A stretch of DNA of 64,000 nucleotides from an uncultured Pseudomonas sp. (lineage in GTDB: Bacteria; Pseudomonadota; Gammaproteobacteria; Pseudomonadales; Pseudomonadaceae). The position numbers and the translations under genes were made by a program. This document shows positions 32,203-42,800 of this stretch, piece by piece; positions within the stretch are counted from its first letter, which is position 1, and each line of letters opens with the position of its first letter. A model generated the notes under the pieces. That model was not told where the DNA came from. It ran no database searches and was given only the letters and a program-made list of their open reading frames with translations. The stretch is from NCBI RefSeq assembly GCF_943846705.1, contig NZ_OX044366.1:3100001-3164000 (forward strand). The letters run 5' to 3'.

Positions 32203-32967
32203 ATGTACAAACTTGAAGTTCAGGATCTGCACAAGCGCTACGGCAGCCATGAAGTGTTGAAGGGCGTGTCGCTGGCCGCTAAGGCCGGTGATGTGATCAG
32301 CATCATCGGCTCCAGTGGCTCGGGCAAGAGTACCTTCCTGCGTTGCATCAACCTGCTGGAGCAACCGCACAGCGGCAAGATTCTGCTCAATAATGAAGAA
32401 CTGAAGCTGGTGGCCAACAAGGACGGTGCCCTCAAGGCCGCTGACCCCAAACAGCTGCAGCGCATGCGCTCGCGCCTGTCCATGGTGTTCCAGCATTTCA
32501 ACCTGTGGTCGCACATGAGCGCCCTGGAAAACGTCATGGAAGCCCCGGTGCACGTGCTCGGCATGAGCAAGAAGGACGCCCTGGAAAAAGCCGAACACTA
32601 CCTCAACAAGGTCGGTGTGGCGCATCGCAAAGATGCTTACCCCGCGCACATGAGTGGTGGTGAGCAGCAGCGTGTGGCCATCGCTCGCGCCCTGGCCATG
32701 GAGCCTGAGGTGATGCTGTTTGACGAGCCAACCTCGGCCCTCGACCCAGAGCTGGTCGGCGAGGTGCTCAAGGTGATGCAGGACCTGGCTCAGGAAGGCC
32801 GCACCATGGTGGTGGTTACTCACGAGATGGGCTTTGCCCGTGAAGTGTCCAACCAGTTGGTGTTCCTGCACAAAGGCGTGGTGGAAGAGCGTGGCTGCCC
32901 GCGCGAAGTCTTGGTCAACCCACAATCCGAGCGTTTGCAGCAGTTCCTCTCTGGCAGTCTCAAATAA
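32203..32967 (+). CDS. aotP: Arginine/ornithine ABC transporter ATP-binding protein AotP
   Basis: 254 aa. ABC ATPase with Walker A GSSGSGKST (about residues 36-44), signature MSGGEQQR (~151-158), Walker B VMLFDEPTSALD (~171-182) and the switch histidine in VVTHEMG. It energises AotQM. ATG 32203 (MYKLEVQDLHKRYG) is preferred over GTG 32194, which lies inside the ribosome-site region GAGTGGA. Confidence 0.94.
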   Translation: MYKLEVQDLHKRYGSHEVLKGVSLAAKAGDVISIIGSSGSGKSTFLRCINLLEQPHSGKILLNNEELKLVANKDGALKAADPKQLQRMRSRLSMVFQHFNLWSHMSALENVMEAPVHVLGMSKKDALEKAEHYLNKVGVAHRKDAYPAHMSGGEQQRVAIARALAMEPEVMLFDEPTSALDPELVGEVLKVMQDLAQEGRTMVVVTHEMGFAREVSNQLVFLHKGVVEERGCPREVLVNPQSERLQQFLSGSLK

Positions 32968-33034
32968 CCAGCGGCAACAACTGCAGTCATTCTAGCTATG
33001 CCTATTATTGCCAACAGAGCCTAAACTGCCCCCC

Positions 33035-34015
33035 ATGAATGCCCACCGAATTGGCTTCCTGCTTTGGCCCTCCACTAAGCCGCTGACCCTGGCGTTGGCC
33101 GAAGAGGCCCTGCGCGTCGCCCAGCGTGTCCACCCCGAGGTGGTTTACGAGCTGGTTTTCTTGCAGGCCGAAGCACCGTCTGAAGAAGCCTGGCGACTGC
33201 CGGGAGAGTCGTGGGTGGGCAAGCTGGAGGGCTGTCAGAGGCTTTTCCTGCTGGCCGATGAACCACCCGGGCCCATGCCCGCCGCGCTTTCTGCTGCACT
33301 AAAGCACGTGGTACGTGGCGGTTGTGTGATCGGCGCGATTGCCGCTGGGGTCTACCCACTGGCGCAGTTGGGGCTGCTGGATGGTTATCGCGCGTCGGTG
33401 CACTGGCGCTGGCAGGATGATTTCAGCGAGCGCTTTCCCAAGGTCATTGCCACCAGCCACCTGTTCGACTGTGACCGTGATCGCCTGAGCGCCTGTGGCG
33501 GCCTGGCGGTGCTCGATCTGTTGCTGGCCTTGTTGACCCGCGATCACGGTGCCGAGCTGGCCGGTGCGGTGTCGGAAGAGCTGGTGGTCGAACGCATCCG
33601 CGAAGGCGGTGAACGTCAGCGTATTCCGCTGCAGAACCGTCTGGGCTCTAGCCATCCCAAGCTGACTCAAGCCGTATTGCTGATGGAAGCCAATATCGAA
33701 GAGCCGCTGACCACCGACGAAATCGCCCAGCACGTCTGTGTCTCGCGGCGTCAGCTGGAGCGCATTTTCAAGCAATACCTCAACCGTGTGCCCAGCCAGT
33801 ACTACCTCGAGCTGCGGTTGAACAAGGCGCGTCAGTTGTTGATGCAAACCAGCAAGTCGATCATCCAGATTGGCTTGTCTTGCGGGTTTTCCTCCGGCCC
33901 GCATTTTTCCAGCGCCTACCGTAATTTCTTCGGTGCCACCCCGCGTGAAGATCGCAACCAGCGCCGCAGCAACAGCCCATTTGAACTGACGTCGAGCCCG
34001 GCCGAGCGCGGCTGA
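33035..34015 (+). CDS. argR: Arginine-responsive AraC-family regulator ArgR
   Basis: 326 aa. The N-terminal half is a DJ-1/PfpI-like (class I GATase) sensory domain, and the C-terminal ~100 residues hold two AraC HTH motifs (TTDEIAQHVCVSRRQLERIFK and SIIQIGLSCGFSSGPHFSSAYR). In pseudomonads ArgR responds to arginine, activating aot and aru and repressing arginine synthesis. ATG 33035 is used; the TTG at 33008 would add nine residues. It follows aotP by 67 bp, so it may be read from the aot promoter, and ends at a strong terminator. Confidence 0.93.
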   Translation: MNAHRIGFLLWPSTKPLTLALAEEALRVAQRVHPEVVYELVFLQAEAPSEEAWRLPGESWVGKLEGCQRLFLLADEPPGPMPAALSAALKHVVRGGCVIGAIAAGVYPLAQLGLLDGYRASVHWRWQDDFSERFPKVIATSHLFDCDRDRLSACGGLAVLDLLLALLTRDHGAELAGAVSEELVVERIREGGERQRIPLQNRLGSSHPKLTQAVLLMEANIEEPLTTDEIAQHVCVSRRQLERIFKQYLNRVPSQYYLELRLNKARQLLMQTSKSIIQIGLSCGFSSGPHFSSAYRNFFGATPREDRNQRRSNSPFELTSSPAERG

Positions 34016-34029
34016 TTTCAGGTTTAGGC

Positions 34030-34059
34030 AAAAAAGCCGCAGTTAACTGCGGCTTTTTT
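34030..34059. terminator. Bidirectional terminator, argR/ion channel
   Basis: Symmetric hairpin: an A-run, AGCCGCAG, TTAA loop, CTGCGGCT, then a T-run of six. It serves argR on the plus strand and the converging ion-channel gene on the minus strand. Confidence 0.93.
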
Positions 34060-34076
34060 GTACCTGTCTTAAGGCC

Positions 34077-34916
34077 TTACGGCGTATCACTCTGCCGTGG
34101 AAATAGCGGATTACCACAGCGGTTGCAGAAGGCTGCACCGTGTTCGTGGGAGTCTTTCGCGCAGGTCGGGCAGGCGTGGCTGAGTTGCTCGCCGCCGCCA
34201 CGCATGGCGTTGGCCAGCTCGGCGGTGAAGATGCCGGTGGGCACGGCGATGATTGAGTAGCCGGTAATCATCACCAACGTCGAGAGCGCCTGGCCCAGTG
34301 GCGTTTTCGGCACAATGTCGCCGAAGCCTACGGTGGTTAAGGTAACCACGGCCCAATAGATACCGGTGGGAATACTGGTAAACCCATTAACCGGGCCTTC
34401 GACGACGTACATCAGGGTGCCAAACACCGTGACCAGGGTGGCGATGCTGGCGAAGAAGACGATGATTTTCTGCCGACTGCCGCGCAGTGCAGTCAGGAGA
34501 AAATTAGCCTGTTTCAGGTAGGGGCTGAGCTTGAGTACACGGAATACCCGCAGCATGCGAATCACCCGGATGATCAGCAGGTACTGAGCATCGGGGTAAA
34601 ACAACGCGAGGATCGCCGGAAGGATCGCCACCAGGTCGATCAGGCCGAAGAAACTGAACACATAGCGCAGCGGTTTCGGCGAGCAATACAGGCGCACCGC
34701 GTACTCCATGGCGAACAACGCCGTGAAGGCCCATTCAAATACAGTCAGGGTTTCCCCGTACTGGGTGTGGATGCTGTCGATGCTATCGACCATGACAACC
34801 ACCAGGCTGGCCAGGATGGCCACCAGCAGGTAGCGATCAAAGCGCTGCCCGGCCGGCGTGTCAGTGAAGAAGATGATGCTGTACAGCTGCTGACGCAGGT
34901 TCTGCGGCGTTTCCAT
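34077..34916 (-). CDS. Voltage-gated-type potassium channel with C-terminal zinc ribbon
   Basis: 279 aa. Six-helix ion transporter: a S4-like segment with regularly spaced arginines (RVIRMLRVFRVLKLSPYL, about 137-154), then the pore loop with TTVGFGD (~204-210), the potassium filter. After S6 there is a short linker and CPTC ... CNRC (~245-270), a zinc-ribbon-like pair. It probably conducts K+ across the inner membrane. It shares a strand with the urea transporter upstream but lies 60 bp away. Confidence 0.88.
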   Translation of the reverse strand: METPQNLRQQLYSIIFFTDTPAGQRFDRYLLVAILASLVVVMVDSIDSIHTQYGETLTVFEWAFTALFAMEYAVRLYCSPKPLRYVFSFFGLIDLVAILPAILALFYPDAQYLLIIRVIRMLRVFRVLKLSPYLKQANFLLTALRGSRQKIIVFFASIATLVTVFGTLMYVVEGPVNGFTSIPTGIYWAVVTLTTVGFGDIVPKTPLGQALSTLVMITGYSIIAVPTGIFTAELANAMRGGGEQLSHACPTCAKDSHEHGAAFCNRCGNPLFPRQSDTP

Positions 34917-34976
34917 GGTGTTCTGGCTGCTCCGTTTGCATCGCTCTCAAATGAAGCGAACGACTGAGTGCGCAGC

Positions 34977-35930
34977 CTAGGGAGTTTTATCCTGACGATG
35001 CAAGCTTTTGCCTTTGCTCGGTGGCCGTGACGTGCAGTCGCCTGTGGCTTTGCGCAGCAGGCGTTGGCCCGCGCTCACCAGCCAGCAGGTGAGGATAAAC
35101 GGCATGGTCAGGGCGGGCAGGCCTATGGCGCTGAAGCCAGGTTGCAGCAGCAGTGCGAGCACGATGCCGAGCGCCGGCACCCAGATCCGTCGATGCACCT
35201 GGCTAAGGGCAATAGCGGCGAGCACGGCGTTGTAGCCATACAGGCCAATCAGCGCGCTTTGCTGCTCAAACCCCTGGTAAAGCGCCAGGGCCAAGCCGCC
35301 GCCGGATCCCAGGACCGCCCAGCAGGCGGCGCGGCGATCAGCCAGCAGCAGGCCTAGCAGTAAACAGACGCCGGCCAGGGGTTGATCAAGAAAGATCACC
35401 TGGCTCAAGCCTCGCGCCATCGCCAGCACACTGGCCAGCCAGTCGAGCGGCAGGATTTGGCTTGCTGCTGGGTGGTGCAGTTGCAATTGCAGCACCGGGG
35501 CCAGCCACAACACCAACCAGCTTAGGGTGATAAAGGGCAAGGTGAAGGCTGGCAGCCATTGGCGCTCGCGCATACGCCGCATCCAGGGCTCCAGCATCAG
35601 GCTGGACAGCCCGGCGATGGCGATGATCAACAGCGGCAGTAATAGCGACCAGGTGAATTGCAGGCTGATCAGCAGGCCCAACAGAATACCGTTGTAGCCA
35701 TACAGGCCCAGTTCGATGTCCGCCTTGGCATAGCCACGGCGCTGCGCCGTCAGCGTGCTACTGAGGCCACCCAGCAGCGCGCCACCGAGTAACTGCGGCG
35801 CACCGAAAGCGATGGCCAGAACTATCAGCAGGCCGCAGCCGGGGTGAGCCTGGAGGAAGACCTGACTGAAGCCATTGAGCAGGGTATGAACGCCTTGGCG
35901 GTAATGGCTTGGCGGCGTGAGTGGCGGCAT
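34977..35930 (-). CDS. Urea transporter (UT family)
   Basis: 317 aa, about ten helices in two homologous halves. The family repeat LYGYNG(I/V)L appears twice (ELGLYGYNGILLGLL near 73 and IGLYGYNAVLAAIAL near 227), each placing the urea-slot residues, and there is a TMPFILTCWL segment near the end. It facilitates urea diffusion across the inner membrane; neighbouring arginine catabolism could supply or use urea. The C-terminal 25 residues are basic and hydrophilic. Confidence 0.87.
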   Translation of the reverse strand: MPPLTPPSHYRQGVHTLLNGFSQVFLQAHPGCGLLIVLAIAFGAPQLLGGALLGGLSSTLTAQRRGYAKADIELGLYGYNGILLGLLISLQFTWSLLLPLLIIAIAGLSSLMLEPWMRRMRERQWLPAFTLPFITLSWLVLWLAPVLQLQLHHPAASQILPLDWLASVLAMARGLSQVIFLDQPLAGVCLLLGLLLADRRAACWAVLGSGGGLALALYQGFEQQSALIGLYGYNAVLAAIALSQVHRRIWVPALGIVLALLLQPGFSAIGLPALTMPFILTCWLVSAGQRLLRKATGDCTSRPPSKGKSLHRQDKTP

Positions 35931-36016
35931 GCAAACGAACCTAAAGAGAATGGCTGGACGCCACTTTAACGACGCAGCGCGCCGCTGCGAAGGTGCTCGC
36001 TAGCGCCGCCGGGCCA

Positions 36017-36053
36017 TAAAAAGAGGCACCCACTGCGGGCGCAGTGGGTGCCT
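36017..36053 (-). terminator. pyk (glyoxylate operon) terminator
   Basis: A 13-bp perfect stem (AGGCACCCACTGC / GCAGTGGGTGCCT) with a GGGC loop; on the minus strand it is followed by TCTTTTTAT. It lies about 65 bases past the pyk stop. Confidence 0.88.
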
Positions 36054-36117
36054 ATAAACTGGCAAGCCAGTATGGGATAGCTGTGCTGGCAGGCCAGACA
36101 GGCCCTGCCAGTGACTC

Positions 36118-37533
36118 TTAGTGCAGAATTTCGATGCGCAGGCTGTTGGTGCTACCCGGTTGGCCGAACGGCTCGCCGGCGGTAATCACCACGGTGTCGC
36201 CGGTCTTGGCCAGGCCTGTGCTGCGGGCTATTTCAAGAGCCGTACGGGTAACGTCTTCAACCTTGCTCAGGCGTTCGTTAACCACTGAATACACGCCCCA
36301 GGCCACACTCAGGCGCCGTGCAGTGTTCAGGCTCGGCGTCAGGCTGAGGATCGGCACAGCCGGGCGCTCGCGTGAGGCGCGCAGGCTGGAGCTGCCCGAC
36401 TCGGTGTAGTTGACCAGTGCCGCCACCGGCAGAATCGTGCTAATGCGCCGGATCGCGCAGCTGATGGCGTCGGATGAAGTGGCTTCGGCCACTGGGCGGC
36501 TAACGTCGAGCTGGGCCTGGAAGTCCGGGCCGCTTTCCACCTGGCGGATGATCTTGCTCATCATCTGCACGGCTTCTTGTGGGTAATCACCGGACGCGGT
36601 TTCTGCCGAGAGCATCACCGCATCGGCACCTTCGGCTACGGCGTTGGCCACGTCGGTGACTTCGGCGCGGGTTGGTGCCGGGGAGAAGCGCATGGATTCG
36701 AGCATCTGCGTAGCCACCACCACCGGGCGACCCAGTTGGCGGCAGGTGCGGATGATGTCTTTCTGGATGCGCGGTACATTTTCCGCCGGTACTTCCACAC
36801 CCAAATCCCCACGGGCAACCATGATCGCGTCGCAGAGTTTGGCGATTTCTTCCAGGTGAACCACGGCCGAGGGTTTTTCGATCTTGGCCATCAGCAAGGC
36901 TTTGCCCTGAATCAGCTCACGGGCTTCGAGGATGTCTTCCGGGCGCTGGACAAACGACAGCGCCACCCAATCAACGCCCAGTTCCAGGCCGAAGGTCAGG
37001 TCGCGGCGGTCTTTCTCGGTCAACGGGCTGAGTTGCAGAACCGCCTCCGGCACGTTGACGCCTTTGCGGTCGGAGAGCTCACCGCCAGCGATGACGCGGG
37101 TGTCGACTGCATCATTGTGCTTGGCGGTGACTTCCAGGCGCAGGCGGCCATCGTCGAGCAGCAGGCTCATGCCCGGCTGCAGTGCTTCGATGATTTCCGG
37201 GTGCGGCAGGTTGACCCGCTCGTTGTTGCCTGGGGTCTTGTCCAGATCCAGGCGCAGGCTTTGCCCGCGCTCGAGGATGACCTTGCCCTCGGCAAATTTG
37301 CCGACGCGCAGCTTCGGCCCTTGCAGGTCCATCAGAATGCCGATCGGGGTGTTCAGCTGTTTTTCGACCTCACGCACCCAGTTGTAGCGCTCGGCGTGAT
37401 CGGCGTGTTCCCCGTGGCTGAAATTCAGACGGAACAGGTTGGCACCGTTTTCCACCAATTGACGGATATCGTCGATGGTTTTAATCGCAGGGCCAAGGGT
37501 GGCGAGGATTTTGACTTTTTTATCGGCGTTCAT
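36118..37533 (-). CDS. pyk: Pyruvate kinase
   Basis: 471 aa. Motifs are LFRLNFSHGEH (~33-43), LMAKIEKPSAV with the catalytic lysine (~213-223), and MVARGDLGVEVP (~239-250). It converts PEP and ADP to pyruvate and ATP. As the last gene of the gcl-hyi-glxR-ttuD-pyk run it completes the path from glyoxylate via 2-phosphoglycerate to pyruvate. The ATG overlaps the ttuD stop by 4 bp. It is the PykF-like isoform of this locus (PA1498-type). Confidence 0.94.
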   Translation of the reverse strand: MNADKKVKILATLGPAIKTIDDIRQLVENGANLFRLNFSHGEHADHAERYNWVREVEKQLNTPIGILMDLQGPKLRVGKFAEGKVILERGQSLRLDLDKTPGNNERVNLPHPEIIEALQPGMSLLLDDGRLRLEVTAKHNDAVDTRVIAGGELSDRKGVNVPEAVLQLSPLTEKDRRDLTFGLELGVDWVALSFVQRPEDILEARELIQGKALLMAKIEKPSAVVHLEEIAKLCDAIMVARGDLGVEVPAENVPRIQKDIIRTCRQLGRPVVVATQMLESMRFSPAPTRAEVTDVANAVAEGADAVMLSAETASGDYPQEAVQMMSKIIRQVESGPDFQAQLDVSRPVAEATSSDAISCAIRRISTILPVAALVNYTESGSSSLRASRERPAVPILSLTPSLNTARRLSVAWGVYSVVNERLSKVEDVTRTALEIARSTGLAKTGDTVVITAGEPFGQPGSTNSLRIEILH

Positions 37534-38804
37534 TGGGCAGAACCTTCGAGAATGAGAATGGCGCGGAAATCGTTGACGTTGGTTCGCGTCGGCCCGGTGA
37601 TGATCAGTTGCTCAAGGGCGGCGAAATAGCCATAGCCGTTATTGTTGTCCAGCTCATCGCTGCTGCTCAGCCCCAGTGCGGCGGCGCGCGCATGGCTGTC
37701 GGGGGTCATGATGGCGCCGGCGTTGTCTTCCGAGCCGTCGATGCCGTCGGTGTCACCCGCCAGGGCGTAAACCCCTGGTAAGCCCTTGAGGCTGTCGGTG
37801 AGGCTGAGGAGAAACTCGGCATTGCGCCCGCCACGGCCTGTGCCGCGCACGGTCACGGTGGTTTCGCCGCCGGAGAGAATCACGCACGGCGCTTGGATCG
37901 GCTGGCCATGCAACACCACTTGCTTGGCGATGCCCGCATGCACCTTGGCGACCTCGCGCGATTCGCCCTCCAGATCACCGAGAATCAGCACCGGCAAGCC
38001 GGCGGCACGCGCGGCAGCTGCCGCTGCATCAAGGGATTGTTGTGGGCGGGCGATCAGTTGGAAGTGGCTGCGCGCCAGGCACGGATCGCCGGGTTTGACC
38101 GTTTCCGAGGCGGGGCTCTGCAGCCAGCTGCGCACGTTAGTGGGGATCTCGATGTTATAGCGGGCGAGAATCGCCAGTGCCTCGGTCGAGGTGGTGGGGT
38201 CGGCCACGGTCGGGCCAGAGGCAATCACCGTGGCCTCATCGCCGGGCACGTCGGAAATCGCATAGGTGTACACGCTGGCTGGCCAGCTGGCCTTGGCCAA
38301 GCGCCCGCCCTTGATGGCCGAGAGGTGTTTGCGCACGCAGTTCATCTCGCCAATGCTGGCGCCGGATTTAAGCAGGGCTTTGTTGATCGCTTGCTTGTCG
38401 GTCAGTGAGATGCCGGCAGCGGGCAGGGCGAGCAGGGATGAGCCGCCGCCGGAGAGCAGGAAGATTACCCGGTCACTTTCACTGAGGTTACTGACTAACT
38501 CTAAAACACGACGGGCCACACGTTCGCCGGCGTCATCGGGCACCGGGTGAGCGGCTTCCACCACTTCGATTTTCTCGCAGTTGGCGCCGTGCTCGTAGCG
38601 GGTTACCACTAAGCCTGAAACCTCACCGTGCCACTCCTGCTCAATCACCTCGGCCATGGCCGCGGCGGCCTTGCCAGCACCGATAACAATCACGCGGCCA
38701 CTGCGGTCGGCGGGGAGGTAATCAGCCAGAACCTGGCGCGGATGGGCGGCGTCGATGGCGCTGGCGAACAAGTCGCGCAGCAGGCGTTGCGGATCGATGG
38801 GCAT
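37530..38804 (-). CDS. ttuD: Glycerate 2-kinase (TtuD/MOFRL type)
   Basis: 424 aa. Glycerate kinase of the GLYCTK/MOFRL family: an N-terminal domain with VIGAGKAAAAMAEVIE (~39-54) and LSGGGSSLLALP (~114-125), and a C-terminal MOFRL domain with LSGGETTVTVRGTGRGGRNAEFLL (~313-336) and GDTDGIDGSEDNAGA. It phosphorylates glycerate from GlxR to 2-phosphoglycerate. Older annotations call the family hydroxypyruvate reductase. It overlaps pyk; a strong hairpin lies between it and glxR. Confidence 0.92.
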   Translation of the reverse strand: MPIDPQRLLRDLFASAIDAAHPRQVLADYLPADRSGRVIVIGAGKAAAAMAEVIEQEWHGEVSGLVVTRYEHGANCEKIEVVEAAHPVPDDAGERVARRVLELVSNLSESDRVIFLLSGGGSSLLALPAAGISLTDKQAINKALLKSGASIGEMNCVRKHLSAIKGGRLAKASWPASVYTYAISDVPGDEATVIASGPTVADPTTSTEALAILARYNIEIPTNVRSWLQSPASETVKPGDPCLARSHFQLIARPQQSLDAAAAAARAAGLPVLILGDLEGESREVAKVHAGIAKQVVLHGQPIQAPCVILSGGETTVTVRGTGRGGRNAEFLLSLTDSLKGLPGVYALAGDTDGIDGSEDNAGAIMTPDSHARAAALGLSSSDELDNNNGYGYFAALEQLIITGPTRTNVNDFRAILILEGSAQ

Positions 38805-38834
38805 GGCAATATCTCTTGGGCTGGATCAACTTCA

Positions 38835-38879
38835 ATTCTAGTGCGCAGGGTCTTCTAACAAGACGCTCTGCACTAGAAT
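38835..38879 (-). other. Stem-loop between glxR and ttuD
   Basis: ATTCTAGTGC (38835-38844) and GCACTAGAAT (38870-38879) form a perfect 10-bp outer stem; GCAG..TCTT pairs with AAGA..CTGC inside with a small bulge. No T-run on the minus strand, so an mRNA processing or stability element is likelier than a terminator. Confidence 0.7.
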
Positions 38880-39028
38880 CGACCCACCCGGCAAACAGGC
38901 CGTGACACCGTTTACCAGGCAGATCGAAAGGGTCATGCAGGGCGCGTGGAGTGCAGTGATACCGATCATTCCGGTCGCTGTCGACCATTTGATAGATATC
39001 GCCGGTCCAACCCATCCTGCAGTGTTGG

Positions 39029-39919
39029 TTACTCGCCGCGGATATTGAAGTTGGCCATGTGCTCCAGGCCCTTGATCAGCGCCGAGTGGTCCCAATTGCT
39101 GCCGCCGATGGCCGCGCAGGTGCTGAACACTTGCTGAGCATTGGCGGTGTTGGGCAGATTAATACCCAGCTCGCGGGCACCGGCCAGGGCCAGGTTGAGG
39201 TCTTTCTGGTGCAGATTGATACGGAAGCCCGGATCAAAGGTGCCTTTGATCATGCGCTCGCCGTGCACTTCAAGAATCTTCGAGCCGGCGAAGCCACCCA
39301 TCAGAGCTTCACGCACCTTGGCTGGATCGGCGCCGTTTTTGGCGGCGAACAGCAGCGCTTCCGCGACGGCCTGAATGTTCAGGGCGACGATGATCTGGTT
39401 GGCCACCTTGGCGGTCTGACCGTCACCACTGCCACCGACGTGGGTGATGTTCTTGCCCATGGCCTGGAACAGCGGCAGCGCACGTTCGAAGGCCTTCGGG
39501 CAGCCGCCGACCATGATCGACAAGGTGGCAGCTTTAGCGCCCACTTCGCCACCGGAAACCGGCGCGTCGAGGTAGGCCGCGCCGGTGGCTTTGATTTTTT
39601 CGGCGAAGACCTTGGTAGCGGTCGGCGAGATCGAACTCATATCGATCACCACTTTGCCGGCCGCAGTGCCTTCAGCCACACCGTTCTTGCTGAACAGCAC
39701 GTCTTCAACGTGCGGGGTATCCGGCACCATGACGATAATAAATTCGGCTTCCTGCGCCACTTCACGCGGGTTGGCCAGGGCGATGGCACCAGCCGCTACC
39801 AGGTCGGCCGGAGCCGTTTCGTGGTGCTCGGAGAGAATGATGCTGTGACCTGCCTTGAGCAGGTTTTGCGCCATGGGCTTACCCATGATGCCGGTGCCGA
39901 TAAATCCGATTTTAGCCAT
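39029..39919 (-). CDS. glxR: Tartronate semialdehyde reductase GlxR
   Basis: 296 aa beta-hydroxyacid dehydrogenase. N-terminal NAD(P) motif GFIGTGIMGKPMAQNLLKAGH (~4-24), substrate motif DAPVSGGEVGA (~117-127), and catalytic lysine in GGSGDGQTAKVANQI (~160-174). It reduces the tartronate semialdehyde made by Gcl to glycerate. The ATG at 39917-39919 follows GGAGCACATCTC; the longer frame is rejected because it enters the repeat upstream. Confidence 0.94.
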   Translation of the reverse strand: MAKIGFIGTGIMGKPMAQNLLKAGHSIILSEHHETAPADLVAAGAIALANPREVAQEAEFIIVMVPDTPHVEDVLFSKNGVAEGTAAGKVVIDMSSISPTATKVFAEKIKATGAAYLDAPVSGGEVGAKAATLSIMVGGCPKAFERALPLFQAMGKNITHVGGSGDGQTAKVANQIIVALNIQAVAEALLFAAKNGADPAKVREALMGGFAGSKILEVHGERMIKGTFDPGFRINLHQKDLNLALAGARELGINLPNTANAQQVFSTCAAIGGSNWDHSALIKGLEHMANFNIRGE

Positions 39920-39965
39920 GAGATGTGCTCCTGGTGTGGTGATGTCTGGTATACGCCGAGCCACC

Positions 39966-40047
39966 GTAGAATGGGTTGAGCCTGCGATACCCATCACTGG
40001 GCGGCGGGCCTGTATCGATGGGTATCGCTGCGCTCAACCCATCCTAC
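39966..40047. repeat. REP-like inverted repeat, hyi-glxR junction
   Basis: Left arm GTAGAATGGGTTGAGC ... GCGATACCCATC and right arm GATGGGTATCGC ... GCTCAACCCATCCTAC, arms of about 30 bp around a GC-rich centre. Same family as the phhA-phhB element at 22435-22508; a partial copy of the arm end (CAACCCATCCTGCAG) is at 39008-39022. Confidence 0.78.
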
Positions 40048-40051
40048 GAAC

Positions 40052-40834
40052 TCAGATTGCGTTATGTGCTTTCATCCAGCCAAGGCCGGCAGCAGTGGTG
40101 GTGGCGGGTTTGTATTCACAGCCGATCCAGCCCTGATAACCAATGCGGTCCAGGTGGGCGAAGAGAAAGCGATAGTTGATTTCGCCAGTGCCCGGCTCGT
40201 TACGCCCCGGGTTATCCGCCAACTGCACATGGTTGATCACGGCCAGGTTGGCCTCGACGGTACGCGCCAGGTCACCTTCCATGATTTGCATGTGATAGAT
40301 GTCGTATTGCAGGAACAGGTTGCTACTGGCGACCTTGTCGCGAATGGCCAGGGCCTGCGCGGTGGTGTTCAGGTAGAAGCCGGGGATGTCGCGGGTGTTG
40401 ATCATCTCCATGACCAGCTTGATGCCGGCGGCTTGCAGCTTTTCGGCAGCAAACTTGAGGTTATCAACGAAGGTCTTCTCAACTGTGGCGCAGTCGTAGC
40501 CTTGCGGGCGAATGCCGGCCAGGCAGTTGATCTGGCTGTTGCCCAGCACCTTGGCGTAGGCGATGGCCTGATCGACACCGGCACGGAACTCTTCAACGCG
40601 CTCGGGGTGGCAGGCGATACCGCGCTCGCCCTTGGCCCAATCACCAGCGGGCAGGTTGAACAGCACCTGGGTCAGGCCATTGGTATCCAGGCGGGCTTTG
40701 ATCACCTCAGCCGGAACATCGTAGGGGAACAGGTACTCAACACCGGTAAAACCCGCGGCGGCGGCGGCGTCGAAGCGCTCAAGAAAGTCCACTTCGGTGA
40801 ACAACATGGACAGGTTGGCGGCAAAACGGGGCAT
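40052..40834 (-). CDS. hyi: Hydroxypyruvate isomerase
   Basis: 260 aa TIM-barrel isomerase of the AP-endonuclease-2 family. Typical segments are FAANLSMLFTEVDFLERF at the start, YFPYD-like LFPYDVPAE near 37, and LVMEMINTRDIPGFYLN (~140-156) with catalytic glutamate. It interconverts hydroxypyruvate and tartronate semialdehyde. AAAGGAGC precedes the ATG. It sits between gcl and glxR as in other pseudomonads, with stem-loop elements on both sides. Confidence 0.93.
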   Translation of the reverse strand: MPRFAANLSMLFTEVDFLERFDAAAAAGFTGVEYLFPYDVPAEVIKARLDTNGLTQVLFNLPAGDWAKGERGIACHPERVEEFRAGVDQAIAYAKVLGNSQINCLAGIRPQGYDCATVEKTFVDNLKFAAEKLQAAGIKLVMEMINTRDIPGFYLNTTAQALAIRDKVASSNLFLQYDIYHMQIMEGDLARTVEANLAVINHVQLADNPGRNEPGTGEINYRFLFAHLDRIGYQGWIGCEYKPATTTAAGLGWMKAHNAI

Positions 40835-40854
40835 GGTGTGCTCCTTTCAAATGC

Positions 40855-40934
40855 GTAGGGTGGATGTCGTGCAGCACATCCTCCAGAGGCCGTGGAAAAC
40901 GCTTCGCGGTTTTCCACGGGGTGGCCATCCACCC
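40855..40934. repeat. Nested inverted repeat, gcl-hyi junction
   Basis: The outer arms GGGTGGATG / CATCCACCC enclose an inner near-perfect hairpin, CCGTGGAAAACGC (from about 40890) pairing with GCGGTTTTCCACGG (to about 40919) around TTC. This GTAGGGTGGAT family differs from the GTAGGATGGGTTGAGC elements nearby. Confidence 0.75.
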
Positions 40935-40944
40935 TCCGGTTGCA

Positions 40945-42720
<1,776 letters not shown>

Positions 42721-42746
42721 TATCTTGTGCCTCAGTTCTTATTGAA

Positions 42747-42756
42747 TTGTATACAA
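42747..42756 (-). promoter_or_regulatory. Candidate operator TTGTATACAA in the gcl leader
   Basis: Perfect 10-bp palindrome about 27 bp before the gcl ATG and just downstream of the predicted start site, a repressor-type position. Related TGTATACA sits at 42897-42904, with a TTGTAT at 42918-42923. The cognate regulator may be the TetR protein at 43663 or an unlinked GntR-type protein. Confidence 0.5.
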
Positions 42757-42770
42757 AGCAGCTGGTGCAG

Positions 42771-42800
42771 ATTCTATTCATGCACTGACCTGGTGGTCAA
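42771..42800 (-). promoter_or_regulatory. Candidate sigma-70 promoter of gcl
   Basis: On the minus strand TTGACC (42795-42800), an 18-bp spacer, then TAGAAT (42771-42776), about 50 bp before the gcl ATG. Confidence 0.5.
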
